Part shown: in pieces, positions 33,343 to 46,000 of the stretch
How positions within the stretch are numbered: position 1 is the first letter of the stretch
Layout: every line of letters starts with the position of its first letter
DNA from: Acidobacteriaceae bacterium
GTDB lineage: Bacteria; Acidobacteriota; Terriglobia; Terriglobales; Acidobacteriaceae
Direction: 5' to 3'
DNA length: 64,000 nt
Assembly: GCA_030041045.1 (NCBI GenBank)
Contig: JASHOQ010000012.1
Coordinates: forward strand, 52,215-116,214
Notes under the pieces: model-generated
What the model was told of the DNA's origin: nothing
Databases searched by the model: none
The model's input: the letters and a program-made list of their open reading frames with translations, nothing else
Translations under genes and position numbers: made by a program

Positions 33343-36300
33343 TCAGTTGATGGTGACGGTCAGCGTATTCGAGGAGGAAGCGCCGGGGTTGGTGGCCACG
33401 AGCGACCCGGTGCCCGCGCTGGCCAGGTCGCTGGCCGGGATGGCGACGGTCACTTGCTGCGAATTCACAAGGGTCGTGGTGCGATAACTGCCGTTCCATG
33501 TGATCGCGACACCAGGTTGGAAGTTTGTGCCGCTGAGGGTGAGCACGGTGTTGCCCGCGCCGTGAGTAATGGAGGACGTGGAGCTGGAGGTGAGGGTTGC
33601 GGCTGTGTCGGTTTGCAAAAGCTGCGGCGTCACGAACGGGCCTTCGAGAAGAAGTATCTCGGCAACACTCCCCTCGGAGATTTCGGAATCAGGCACCGAG
33701 AGCAGCGCCAGGCCCGCCTGACCCCAGCGAAGCATGGTCCAGGTGGATTCAAAGCTAGACGCTGAGGTCGGCATCACCAGCGTCTGCTCCGCAAGATAGT
33801 TGGTGATATTAAAGCTGGTGAGGCCGTAATTCGAAGTTCCCGCCGCGTTTTCAAGCATGATGAAGTCCTGATACGTGGAAGGATCCGCTACGGCACCGAC
33901 TCCAGACCCGGCCGAAAAATCGAGTAAGGCAATCTGAGATGGCGGGGTGGTGGAGGGGTTGATAATGCCGCCGGCACCACCGTAGACGATACCCGCCGCA
34001 AGATCAAAGCCTCCCGAATAGGAGACGAGGCCATAGACAGGGGTGCTGTCCACGAGCGTAAGGCCACTGGCATTCACCGTATAGAGGTTGAAGTCGTCAC
34101 CATTCGCGGCATAGAGTTCCGTGGGGCTTGAAAAGACGGGGTCGGTCAGGCTGGCAAAATCGGTTCTGAAGGTTCCGGTGCTTCCGCTCACATCGAGGAT
34201 TCCAACGTAGCCCGAGTCGCTGACCGCGAGCGAAGTATCCGTCCCGGGCATTGTCGCGAGCGCGGTGGGGGCGAAGCTCGAAGGCGGGTTGTATTCAGGA
34301 TTGAGGAGTGTAATGGTCGCCTGAACCGACTGACTCGCGAGGTTGAACTGCACCAGGCTGTCAGCGCCATTGAGGCCGATGTAAAGGTAGTCGCCATCGG
34401 AGGTCTCAGCCAGCTGATTCGGTTCACTGCCGACAAGCACGGGGGTCCCGACGGCCGCCGTTGCCGGGTTGATGGCGACGATCGAGTTCCCAGTCACCGT
34501 GGTGGACGCGCTGGGGACGGTGGCGTAGATCTGCTGGCCAAAGGGATCGAGGACGATGGCGTTGGCCGGCACATTGACTAACGCGAAGATAGTCAGCGGC
34601 GCAATTCCTGAGGTCCCGCCGCCGGGAGTTGGATTGGAGACGGTTACGGGAGTCCAGCCGTAGTTGGCGATCGACGAGGCATCCACTTCCGCCGTAAGCT
34701 GCGTGGAGCTGACAAAGGAGGTGGTAAGAGCTGTGCCTCCAAGGTTGACCGTGGAAGCGGAGTTGAAGCCGGCGCCGTTCACCGTGAGCGTGAAGGCCGC
34801 CGAGCCGGCCTGGACCAGGTTTGGCGAAATGGACGCGATGACCGGCGCCGGACTATAAGTGCTTCCGGCGACGGTGGTGCTGGTGGTGGCCTGATTGTTG
34901 GTGGTCACCGGGTCGTAGCTCACGGAGGTGACGTTGGCCAAGCCAGCCAGCGTGTTCGCCACCGTAGGCGTGGCGCTCACGGTAACCGTGGCGCTGGAGC
35001 CGCTGGTGAGATCGCCCAGATCGCAGTTGAAGGCATATCCCGTGCCGCAGGTTCCCTGGCTCGGCGTAATGCTGTTGATGATCAGCGAGGAGTCAAGAGA
35101 CATGCTGAGCGTGGCCGCCTGCGCAGTGTTCGGACCATTGTTGGTGATGGTGGCGAGATAGCTGATGGCGGTTCCGGTAGTTGCCGTGGCCGGCGCCGCG
35201 AGCGTCACCGAAAGATCGGCCGGCGAGGAGGATAGATTCTGCACAATCGGCGACTGGAAGATATAGATCTGCGTCGAGGTATTCGCGGCCAGGCCATCCT
35301 GTCCCCAAAGTACGATTTTGTCAAAATTATATGGATAGGAACTGGTGTTCAAGTCATTGACCGGAATGCTGCCTGTGGGATCATATGTAGTCTCATTGAA
35401 GGCAAGCAGGGCCGGAGTCCCGGAGATCGCCGAAGAGTAACCAATGAAAGCCAGGCCAAGGGCGGAATCGGAGACGATGGGGCCCGTGGCGGGGCTTGTG
35501 GTGGATGCATAAAACGAGCCGAGCAGCGCAGCGGTAGTGGCATTGAGCACCTCGCCCGACGAAAGGTAGAGGTTGCCGCTGTCGTACTGGACGTTACTCA
35601 GGTCGTATGTGCTGTCATAGAATGTGCTGCTCGCGGTAATGCCCGTGGCGCCCACGGTCAGCTCGTCAACGGTTTCTCCGTTGGCCAGGTAAAGTGTGGA
35701 AGCCGACGAGCCGAAAGCGAGCTGTCCGGCGCCTAAATCGAGCGGCGCCGAAGTGTTTGCCCTTGCGACCCCGGAGTCATAGATGGCAACGACTCCGCCA
35801 CCGAAATCAGTGGTGTAATTGCTGACGGCTACGGAGTTGGTCTCTCCCGGGACCGCGGCGAGATAAATCGTGTTGTAGGGCGGGTATTCGTAGCCTGAAT
35901 TGCTGCCGAGCGAAAACTGATCAACCACCTGGCCGGTGGAGAGATTGACCTGAGCAACAGCAAACCCGCCGTCCAGCCCGACAAAGAGCTGGGTGCCGTC
36001 GGTTGAAAGGGAGAGCTTATCGGGATTGCTGCCGACGAAGATCTGGCTTTCAATGTTTCCTGTGACCGGATCGATGCCGATCACGGAGTTACCGATGCCA
36101 CTTACGGTTCCCGGGATGGACGCGTAAAGAAGCCCGTTGGAGGCGTCGTAGGCGATGTCGTTATTCGTAATGCCGAGAAACGCGGTGAACAGGAGGGGCG
36201 ACGTTGTGCCTCCGCCGGGCGAGGGCGTGGTGACGGTGATGTTCAAATTTCCGGGCAAGGCGATATCTGCCGCGGGAATTGTGGCTGTTATTTCGGTGGC

Positions 36301-38562
36301 TGCGAGGTATTGTGATGCGATGGTGACGCCGTTGACAGCTACCGTTGAGCCGGAGGTGAATCCCGTGCCGCTGAGGCTGATACTGGCGGCGGAGTTGACC
36401 GGTCCGCCGGAGGGATAAATCGAGGTCAGAGTTGGCGCGGGAGGATAGCTGGCGGTAAAGGGCAGTGCAGCGGAGGTCCCGCCACCGGGCGCGGGCGTGG
36501 TGACCGTCAGGTCCACGGTGCCCGGCGATGCGAGATCGGAGGCTGGAATCGTGGCATAGAGTATCGTCGAACTGGCGTACTCCGAGGAGATGACGGTGCC
36601 GTTGACGGCAACGGTCGAGTCCGGCGCAAACCCTATTCCAGTCAAGGTCACGGTCGCAGCCGTGTTCACCAACCCTGAATCCGGAGCGATCGAGGTGAGC
36701 GTCGGGACCGGCGGATTGGAGACCGTCACGGTTAGCGCGTTCGACACCGCCGGCGTCGAGGTTGCACTGCTGACAGTGATCGTCGCCGGGCCCGCTGACG
36801 AAAGCAGGCCCGCAGGGACTGTGGCGAAAATATATTCGGAGGTTGAACTGTAGCTGCCGTATGACTGCGTGGACAACGCCGTGCCATTCCAGAACACGGT
36901 TGATGTTGCGAAAGTTTCGTAGGTATACGGCCCGGTGCTGATCTGCGAGAAGAGATTCGTGCCGATGACCTCGATGGTCGCCGCTCCCTCCTGGACGTAA
37001 AACTGCGTTGGCTGCACCTGCGTGATTACGGGCGTGGGTGTTTGAGGAAGCACGGTCAGCGTTTGCGAACGAGTGGTCCCTCCACCCGGCGACGGGTTCA
37101 CGACTTCCACGAGAACTTCTTGCGACGTTGCCTGGTCAGCCACCGTGAGCTGAAATGTTAACTGCGTTGAACTGATATAGGTGGTTGCGCGAGCCGATCC
37201 TGCAAAAGTGCCTACCGAAGTCAAAAAGGGAACTGCCTCGACCTCGACCGTCGAAGCTGGAACGAAGTTCGTTCCCATCACTGTCACGGTGGTTGGAGCC
37301 GCGGCCCCGGTTGTGACGATGGTGGGGGAGATTTTGATCAAAGCTCCCGGTGCGGGGTTGTTCACCGCGAGGGTTGAGGCCGCGGAGGTGCCGCCGCCGG
37401 GTGCAGCATTCACGGCCGTCAGCGAGAGGCTCCCCGCCGTGGCTACGTCAGACGCGTTCAACACAACACTCACCTGCGTGCCGCTTACGTAATTCGTCGT
37501 CCGCGCGCTGCCATTCACATCCACGACAGTAGTTGGAACAAATCCCGAGCCCGCGACCGTCACTGCCAGCGGTACCGCCGCTCCCACGTATAGAGTCGGT
37601 GGCGTGAGCGCGGTAATCACCGGAAGAGGGTTGTTGACAGTTAGATTCACTGGCGCGTCCGAGCCGCTGGTCAATGAGCCTTCCAGCGCTATCACCGAGA
37701 GCGTCCCGCCACTTAAGAGCTGCGCCGGCTCGACTGTCGCCGTCACCTGCGAGCTGCTTAGGTAGCTGGTCAGGTCAACCACTCCACCGACTTCAATCAG
37801 GGTCAAGCTCGAAAATCCAGCGCCATTGACGGTCAGAGTGACGGGCCCGGACCCGGCCGTTACCGAAGATGGACTAATCGAGGTTACCGTGGGAGGGGCG
37901 ACGGAGCCGCTCACCACGAGAGTTGCCGCCGTTGATGTGCCGCCACCGGGCGTTCCATTCGTGGCGGTGAGCGAAAGATTTCCAGCCGCTGCGACGTCCG
38001 ATGCGTTCAGGAGCACATTTACCTGCGTGCCGCTGACATAAGTTGTAGTGCGTGCACTGCCATTGACATCGATCACCGTTGTGGGGACGAACCCTGTGCC
38101 AGTGACCGAGACAACGGGAGATGTCGCTCCTACGGGCTCAGTGGAAGGCGCGAGCGCAGAGATCACGGGGGCAGGATTGTTCACGGTCAGACTTACGGCC
38201 GCACCCGAGCCGCTGGTCACAGTGCCGTTGAGCGCAATGACGGAAAAAGTGCCGCCGCTCACGAGCTGCGCCGGCTCGACCGTAGCCGTGACCTGGGTGC
38301 CGCTCACATAGGTGGTCTGGTCCGCGATGCCACCCACCTGGATGGTGGTGGTGCTCAGGTAACCGGTTCCATTGACAGTAAGCGTGAGCGGGCCGGAGCC
38401 GGCCATGACCGAAGTGGGGCTGATGGAGCTGACGGTGGGAGTGACGGTGTTCCCCCCGCCACCGTTGCCGCCCGAGCTGCTTGACGAACCGCCTCCGCAG
38501 CCGGCGGCGAAAAAGGAGAAACCAAGGCCCAAATACACAACCCAGAAACTTCTGGAATTCAT
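33343..38562 (-). CDS. Giant IPT/TIG-repeat surface lipoprotein with beta-propeller segments
   Basis: 1739 residues. The N-terminus is a lipoprotein signal with lipid-attached Cys22 (FFAAGC) and a Gly/Ser-rich tether. About eight or nine IPT/TIG immunoglobulin-like repeats follow (SISPTSVMAGSGPLTLTVNG and relatives), then a propeller-like region of YVTN type (NDIAYDASNGLLYASIPG, NSVIGIDPVTGNIESQIFVG), a DUF11 domain (ADLSVTLAAPATATTGTAIS), another IPT repeat, a second propeller and a final IPT. Pro/Thr/Ser-rich and without enzymatic motifs. It is probably anchored in the outer membrane as an adhesin or matrix protein. Convergent with clpC. Confidence 0.85.
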   Translation of the reverse strand: MNSRSFWVVYLGLGFSFFAAGCGGGSSSSSGGNGGGGNTVTPTVSSISPTSVMAGSGPLTLTVNGTGYLSTTTIQVGGIADQTTYVSGTQVTATVEPAQLVSGGTFSVIALNGTVTSGSGAAVSLTVNNPAPVISALAPSTEPVGATSPVVSVTGTGFVPTTVIDVNGSARTTTYVSGTQVNVLLNASDVAAAGNLSLTATNGTPGGGTSTAATLVVSGSVAPPTVTSISPSSVTAGSGPVTLTVNGAGFSSLTLIEVGGVVDLTSYLSSSQVTATVEPAQLLSGGTLSVIALEGSLTSGSDAPVNLTVNNPLPVITALTPPTLYVGAAVPLAVTVAGSGFVPTTVVDVNGSARTTNYVSGTQVSVVLNASDVATAGSLSLTAVNAAPGGGTSAASTLAVNNPAPGALIKISPTIVTTGAAAPTTVTVMGTNFVPASTVEVEAVPFLTSVGTFAGSARATTYISSTQLTFQLTVADQATSQEVLVEVVNPSPGGGTTRSQTLTVLPQTPTPVITQVQPTQFYVQEGAATIEVIGTNLFSQISTGPYTYETFATSTVFWNGTALSTQSYGSYSSTSEYIFATVPAGLLSSAGPATITVSSATSTPAVSNALTVTVSNPPVPTLTSIAPDSGLVNTAATVTLTGIGFAPDSTVAVNGTVISSEYASSTILYATIPASDLASPGTVDLTVTTPAPGGGTSAALPFTASYPPAPTLTSIYPSGGPVNSAASISLSGTGFTSGSTVAVNGVTIASQYLAATEITATIPAADIALPGNLNITVTTPSPGGGTTSPLLFTAFLGITNNDIAYDASNGLLYASIPGTVSGIGNSVIGIDPVTGNIESQIFVGSNPDKLSLSTDGTQLFVGLDGGFAVAQVNLSTGQVVDQFSLGSNSGYEYPPYNTIYLAAVPGETNSVAVSNYTTDFGGGVVAIYDSGVARANTSAPLDLGAGQLAFGSSASTLYLANGETVDELTVGATGITASSTFYDSTYDLSNVQYDSGNLYLSSGEVLNATTAALLGSFYASTTSPATGPIVSDSALGLAFIGYSSAISGTPALLAFNETTYDPTGSIPVNDLNTSSYPYNFDKIVLWGQDGLAANTSTQIYIFQSPIVQNLSSSPADLSVTLAAPATATTGTAISYLATITNNGPNTAQAATLSMSLDSSLIINSITPSQGTCGTGYAFNCDLGDLTSGSSATVTVSATPTVANTLAGLANVTSVSYDPVTTNNQATTSTTVAGSTYSPAPVIASISPNLVQAGSAAFTLTVNGAGFNSASTVNLGGTALTTSFVSSTQLTAEVDASSIANYGWTPVTVSNPTPGGGTSGIAPLTIFALVNVPANAIVLDPFGQQIYATVPSASTTVTGNSIVAINPATAAVGTPVLVGSEPNQLAETSDGDYLYIGLNGADSLVQFNLASQSVQATITLLNPEYNPPSSFAPTALATMPGTDTSLAVSDSGYVGILDVSGSTGTFRTDFASLTDPVFSSPTELYAANGDDFNLYTVNASGLTLVDSTPVYGLVSYSGGFDLAAGIVYGGAGGIINPSTTPPSQIALLDFSAGSGVGAVADPSTYQDFIMLENAAGTSNYGLTSFNITNYLAEQTLVMPTSASSFESTWTMLRWGQAGLALLSVPDSEISEGSVAEILLLEGPFVTPQLLQTDTAATLTSSSTSSITHGAGNTVLTLSGTNFQPGVAITWNGSYRTTTLVNSQQVTVAIPASDLASAGTGSLVATNPGASSSNTLTVTIN

Positions 38563-38726
38563 CAGGCGATCATTATCCCTGTTTTTCTTTTCTTTGCAAG
38601 ATAAAAAAATCGAAACAACCTGTCCCTAAAGTCATCTCCGGACTGCTTGACGGCGGCGGAATCGCGGCGGGTTGCGGTCAAGCGGGCTTGGCATCTCTCC
38701 ATTTACACTTATAGGTGGAGACCCTT

Positions 38727-41813
<3,087 letters not shown>

Positions 41814-41925
41814 GGGCGGGGTGGTGGGGTGCTTTGATGGGGTTTCGGGTCTCCCACCCTTTCACAAAAAACGCCTGGAAGAGGCCTGATGATTACTCGT
41901 TGGCAGCAAGATAGTGCAGCTAGCA

Positions 41926-42483
41926 ATGAACAGAGTAGAGAGAATTGAAAATGCAATTATCGCGGATTCTAATGGCTGGTTTGATCACGTTCGTGTCGAT
42001 TTGCACGTCACGATCCGCATTGCGAATGATTTCTACGACTTTCTCGTGAAGTTTGGCGAGTCACCCGACGCTTATGAAATTGTTTATATGATGGGAACGA
42101 TCGTGTCGGGGATTGACGAGTTTTATCAGCTTGCACTCACCAGCCGATCTATGGGCTTGAGCACCCCGTTGTTGCAATTGGATTTTTTGACCCTGCGGGA
42201 ACAATTTATGCAGCGTTTTGAGCGCATCGATGATGCTGGTATGAGCCTAATAGAGAGAATGAACTCCTTATTCGCTCTGACGCATCTTCAGCTATTATTC
42301 CTGGCGCAGAACTTTCCTTCGGCGATATTTGCTAAAGGCGCTAGCGATCTGGGGTCCGCCGAACAAGTCAATTCTGAGTTCTCGGAGCTGATGTCAGAAT
42401 TACGCGAAATGCAGCCCGGGCGCCTAACTGTGGAAGAAGCAGCCGCTCGCGCCGAGGCACGACGCAAAAGGCGTAAAGCCTAA
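41926..42483 (+). CDS. Hypothetical helical protein, lower GC than neighbours
   Basis: ATG 41926 (or GTG 41914); about 185 residues, all-helical, with a basic tail EAAARAEARRKRRKA. I do not recognise the family; it has no signal peptide or membrane span. Its base composition is clearly AT-richer than secA or the cpaE-like gene, and there is no good ribosome site, so it was probably acquired recently. It is convergent with the CpaE gene and only 100 bases after secA. Confidence 0.6.
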   Translation: MNRVERIENAIIADSNGWFDHVRVDLHVTIRIANDFYDFLVKFGESPDAYEIVYMMGTIVSGIDEFYQLALTSRSMGLSTPLLQLDFLTLREQFMQRFERIDDAGMSLIERMNSLFALTHLQLLFLAQNFPSAIFAKGASDLGSAEQVNSEFSELMSELREMQPGRLTVEEAAARAEARRKRRKA

Positions 42484-42504
42484 GGCATATCAGGCAAATT
42501 CGCT

Positions 42505-43692
42505 CTAGCGGAAGAAGCCGAAGAGTTTCCGCTTCTCTTCTTTTTCGGCAGGCAGGCCGCATGCGGAGCGGGCCATCTGACGGATGGCCTGGGCGATGGG
42601 CGCGTCGGCCATGGCCATGGCGTTGGCGGTGTTCTGCGTGCGGCGCGCGCTCGAGTAGTCGTCGGGAATCTTCCATTGTGCAGGCCGCGTGAGCGCCTTC
42701 TCGATGTGCTTGTCGTCGAACAGGAGCGTCGCCGGCTTATAGCGGTTGAGGACGATCTGCAGGTTCTCGCTGCGCCGGCCGAAGAACTGCGAGATCATGC
42801 GGTTGGCGTTGCGCAGCTCGGAAATGCCCACCTGGGTGACGAGATAAACGATCGCGGAGTCGTCAAAAAAAGTCGAGTTCAACAGATCGAGGCGCGAGCC
42901 AATATCGGCCACGATGAACTCGAAGTTTTGCCGCGCCACCAAAAGCAGCTTGTTGATGGCGTCGACGCCGGGCGCCTGATCGAGGCGAAAATCGCTCGGG
43001 GCCGCAAGCACCTGCAGGCCGGAAGAGTGCGTGGCCAGAAGCGTCTTGAGAAAATTTCCGTCCAGCCGCGGGGCATCCTTGAGCGCATTAGCGACGGAGA
43101 ACTCCGTGATCATGCCCAGGTTGATTGCCGCATCTCCGAGGGGCAGGCCGAAGTCCATCAGCAGGGTTGGCCGCTCCGACTCCTGCGCCAGGGCCACGGC
43201 AAAGTTGGCGGCCAGCGCGGTTACGCCGCATCCGCCCTTGGTTCCGAGAAAGACGCACACCTTGCTGGGCGCATGGCTGGCCTGGCGCTGCGAAGGCTGG
43301 CGCACGGAAGCCCGCAGCAGCGCATCGGCAATTTCAGGACCTTCGAGCGGCAGGGTGAAGAACTCGCGCACGCCGATGCGCATGAAGCGGATGGCCACCT
43401 TCACGTCGGCCTGGCCGGAGTAGGCCATTACCGAGGCGCGGCCCCGGGAGCAGATGCTTTGCGCCAGGGAGAGAGCGCGATCGGGATCGCTGTCGGCATC
43501 CACCACGATCACGTCGAAACGCTCTTCGAGCGTGTCTGCCCCGTCGTAGGAATAGAACTCCTCGACCGCCACACCGGGACGGTCGGCCACCGCCGCGGCA
43601 ACTGCCTGGCGGCGCTGGTCATGCGGACCTACGAGCGCAACGGACAAGACGCTTTTCTGGTTGCCATCTTGAACGTTGAAAACGTCCGACAT
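42505..43692 (-). CDS. CpaE/TadZ-type AAA ATPase (Flp pilus assembly)
   Basis: 395 residues. An N-terminal receiver-like domain (VALVGPHDQRRQAV, FDVIVVDADSDP) is followed by a ParA/MinD-type ATPase with the deviant P-loop FLGTKGGCGVTALAAN and LLMDFGLPLGD. This order is typical of CpaE/TadZ, which localises the Tad pilus machine at the pole. The Walker lysine pattern is KGGCGVT, where the signature lysine is followed by Cys instead of Val/Ile. No other tad/cpa gene is in this window, so it may act with genes elsewhere. Confidence 0.82.
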   Translation of the reverse strand: MSDVFNVQDGNQKSVLSVALVGPHDQRRQAVAAAVADRPGVAVEEFYSYDGADTLEERFDVIVVDADSDPDRALSLAQSICSRGRASVMAYSGQADVKVAIRFMRIGVREFFTLPLEGPEIADALLRASVRQPSQRQASHAPSKVCVFLGTKGGCGVTALAANFAVALAQESERPTLLMDFGLPLGDAAINLGMITEFSVANALKDAPRLDGNFLKTLLATHSSGLQVLAAPSDFRLDQAPGVDAINKLLLVARQNFEFIVADIGSRLDLLNSTFFDDSAIVYLVTQVGISELRNANRMISQFFGRRSENLQIVLNRYKPATLLFDDKHIEKALTRPAQWKIPDDYSSARRTQNTANAMAMADAPIAQAIRQMARSACGLPAEKEEKRKLFGFFR

Positions 43693-43884
43693 AGCGCGAT
43701 GAGTGCTCCCGTCAGCTTGTGGGCTGCATCACCCATTCTATCCTGAGAAAGTGGGGCGCCCGGCACTGCCGTCCGAATAGGTTCAAAAGGCGCCGCGGCT
43801 GGTTGCATAAATGGATCAGGCCGTGGAGCAACTTCGTTCAGGGGCTGAAGCCCACGTGCATTTTGCGCCGTTATGGCCCGGCTG

Positions 43885-44010
43885 AAGCCGTGTCCTTGTT
43901 ACAAGGCTCCTGCGATGAAGATTTTCAGCAGCCTGTGAAGCCGTGCCCTGGTTACAAGGCCCCTGCAATGGGGATTTTCAGCAGCCGATAAAGCCGCGCC
44001 CATTTTCAGG
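43885..44010 (+). repeat. 53-bp tandem repeat, two copies plus a partial third
   Basis: Units starting at 43885 and 43938, both beginning AAGCCGTG and containing TTACAAGG and ATTTTCAGCAGCC, with a third start at 43991. The 280-bp gap between cpaE and CYTH genes holds nothing else I can see. Confidence 0.7.
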
Positions 44011-44028
44011 GCCGTTATGCAGCAGGTT

Positions 44029-44607
44029 CTAGGCGCGGCGGCCGGGTTGGACGGCGGCGAAGGTGAGGTGTTCGGCGCTGCTTCCGTGCTCCTGCCTCCA
44101 GAGATCGAAGAGCCGGCCGTAACTCAGGGTGATGTGCTGGGAGGTGTCGACGCCCAGCCGCCCGGAGACGCGATCGATCCATTCGCTCGCGCCTTCGAGT
44201 TCGGCGTAATCGCCGATGGGCGTCTCGTCCAGCACACACTCGCCCTCGCCGTCAGTCCACTCGGTGCGCCACTTTTCATAGCGGAAAGCGGCCGTGAGTC
44301 CCAGGGAACGGAAGATTTCGGCCAGTGCTTCGCCGTCGGCGATCCCGGTTTCCGTCTCCACGCGCTGCTTGTGCCGTTCGCTTCCCGGGGCGTCAGGGAG
44401 CCGCTTGTGGGTGAGCGTCCATTTGCCGGCGTAATGGCGGATGCGCAGAATCTCAGTGCGCGCGCGCATTTTGCGGTCGGGCCAGTCATAAAGAACATTG
44501 CTTTCGAAGCTGCGCGGCGTCTCCACGCGAAAGCCCGCGACCGCAAGCCGGCGGCGGAAATCCTCGAGGTCGTTGACCCGGAACTTGATCTCGGTCTCAA
44601 CCGGCAT
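44029..44607 (-). CDS. CYTH-domain protein (class IV adenylate cyclase / triphosphatase-like)
   Basis: ATG 44607; 192 residues. The ExExK signature is ETEIKF at residues 4-9, followed by the antiparallel tunnel strands with alternating charged residues (EILRIRHYAGKWTLTHKRLP, ECVLDETPIGDYAELEG). CYTH enzymes hydrolyse triphosphates (thiamine-triphosphatase, inorganic triphosphatase) or make cAMP (CyaB). The substrate cannot be fixed from sequence. Divergent from the Sua5 gene by about 70 bases. Confidence 0.88.
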   Translation of the reverse strand: MPVETEIKFRVNDLEDFRRRLAVAGFRVETPRSFESNVLYDWPDRKMRARTEILRIRHYAGKWTLTHKRLPDAPGSERHKQRVETETGIADGEALAEIFRSLGLTAAFRYEKWRTEWTDGEGECVLDETPIGDYAELEGASEWIDRVSGRLGVDTSQHITLSYGRLFDLWRQEHGSSAEHLTFAAVQPGRRA

Positions 44608-44677
44608 ACACGCAGTGAGTATACCGGCAAGCCCACGCCGCTGGCTCTCACCCCGCCGCAGCGGCGACAATCGGAGA

Positions 44678-45775
44678 GTGCAGACACTGCGCCTCGTCTT
44701 CGATCCCAACCGGCTCGAATCGCCGGAAGCGGCGAATGCGCTCGACCGCGCGGCGGCAATTCTGTGTGCCGGCGGGCTGGTGGCCTTTCCCACGGAGACG
44801 GTGTACGGGCTGGGAGCTAATGCCCTCGACGCCGCGGCCGTGGGGCGCATCTTTGCCGCCAAGGAGCGCCCGGCGTGGGATCCAGTGATCGTGCACATTG
44901 CCGCGCCCGCGATGCTTGAGCGGCTGGTGAGCGAGGTCTCCGAGCCGGCCGCGCGGCTGATGAAGGCCTTCTGGCCCGGTCCGCTCACGCTGCTGTTGCC
45001 GCGCTCGGAGGAGGTGCCTCTTGCAGTTACGGCGGGACGGGCGCTGGTGGGCGTGCGTATGCCGGCGCACCCGGTGGCGCTGGAGATGATTCGCCGCGCA
45101 GGGGTTCCGGTGGCTGCGCCCAGCGCGAACCGCTTCGGCCACGTCAGTCCCACCACGGCCGCGCACGTGCTTGACGACCTCGACGGCCGCATCGATGCGG
45201 TGCTCGAGGCCACGCGCGGGGCGGGCCCGGCGCTACGCGGAGTCGAATCCACGGTGCTCGATGTCTCCGGGAACCCGATGCGCATCTATCGGCCGGGAGC
45301 AGTGACGGCGGAGCAGATTCGCGCGGTTGCCGGAGCGGTCGAGATGCATCGCGATGAAGGGTTGGCCCGCGAGGAGCAGGCAGAAGCGCTGCCGGCGCCC
45401 GGCGTGGGCCTGCGCCATTATGCGCCCCGGGCGAGGCTGGTGCTAGTCGATGCGACCCGGTCGGAGCTGGCGCGGAGGCTTGCTGAGGCCGCACGCGAAC
45501 TACGCTGGGCCCGTGTGGGCGTGATGCTGCCGGGAGGGATCGAATCCCGGCTTGAAGCAGGGGAGGGCCGGCGCAGCACGGTGGCATTCAACTGGGGGCG
45601 CTGGGACGCGCCGGAAACCCTCGCGGAATCGCTTTATGCCGGGCTGCGCTGGCTCGATGCGCAGGGCTGCGAGGCGATTCTCTGCCCGCTGCCGCCGGCT
45701 GAGGGAATTGGCGCTGCGATTCGCGACCGGCTGCGGAAGGCGGCGCGGAATGAGGGAGCAGGGAGTGGGGAGTAG
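44678..45775 (+). CDS. L-threonylcarbamoyladenylate synthase (Sua5-type)
   Basis: GTG 44678; about 365 residues. The YrdC domain carries GLVAFPTETVYGLGANA, KAFWPGPLTLLL and VPVAAPSANRFGHVSPTTA. A C-terminal Sua5 domain (GVGLRHYAPRARLVLVD) makes it the long, archaeal/eukaryotic-type form. It makes threonylcarbamoyl-AMP for the tRNA t6A modification at position 37. The last codons (NEGAGSGE) are written in the same simple repeat that follows the gene, so the 3' end has been extended by repeat expansion. Confidence 0.93.
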   Translation: MQTLRLVFDPNRLESPEAANALDRAAAILCAGGLVAFPTETVYGLGANALDAAAVGRIFAAKERPAWDPVIVHIAAPAMLERLVSEVSEPAARLMKAFWPGPLTLLLPRSEEVPLAVTAGRALVGVRMPAHPVALEMIRRAGVPVAAPSANRFGHVSPTTAAHVLDDLDGRIDAVLEATRGAGPALRGVESTVLDVSGNPMRIYRPGAVTAEQIRAVAGAVEMHRDEGLAREEQAEALPAPGVGLRHYAPRARLVLVDATRSELARRLAEAARELRWARVGVMLPGGIESRLEAGEGRRSTVAFNWGRWDAPETLAESLYAGLRWLDAQGCEAILCPLPPAEGIGAAIRDRLRKAARNEGAGSGE

Positions 45776-45929
45776 GGAACAGGGAACAGGGAACAGGGAA
45801 CAGTGAACAGTGGACAGTGGACAGTGGACAGTGGGCAGTGGGCAGTGGGCAGGGGTCAGGGGTCAGGGGTCAGTGAACAGTGAACAGTGGACAGTGGACA
45901 GTGAACAGTGGACAGTGAACAGTGGTCAG
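45751..45929 (+). repeat. Low-complexity tandem repeat (about 10-bp unit)
   Basis: A run of GGGAACA, GTGAACA and GTGGACA units. It begins in the last codons of the sua5 gene and fills most of the gap to the Hfq-like gene (45776-46000). Confidence 0.9.
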
Positions 45930-46000
45930 GTATTCGCCATCGCTCTGGGACGAGTCGATCTGCTTTTCTATTCCCTACTCCCTATTCCCTGTTCCCTGCT

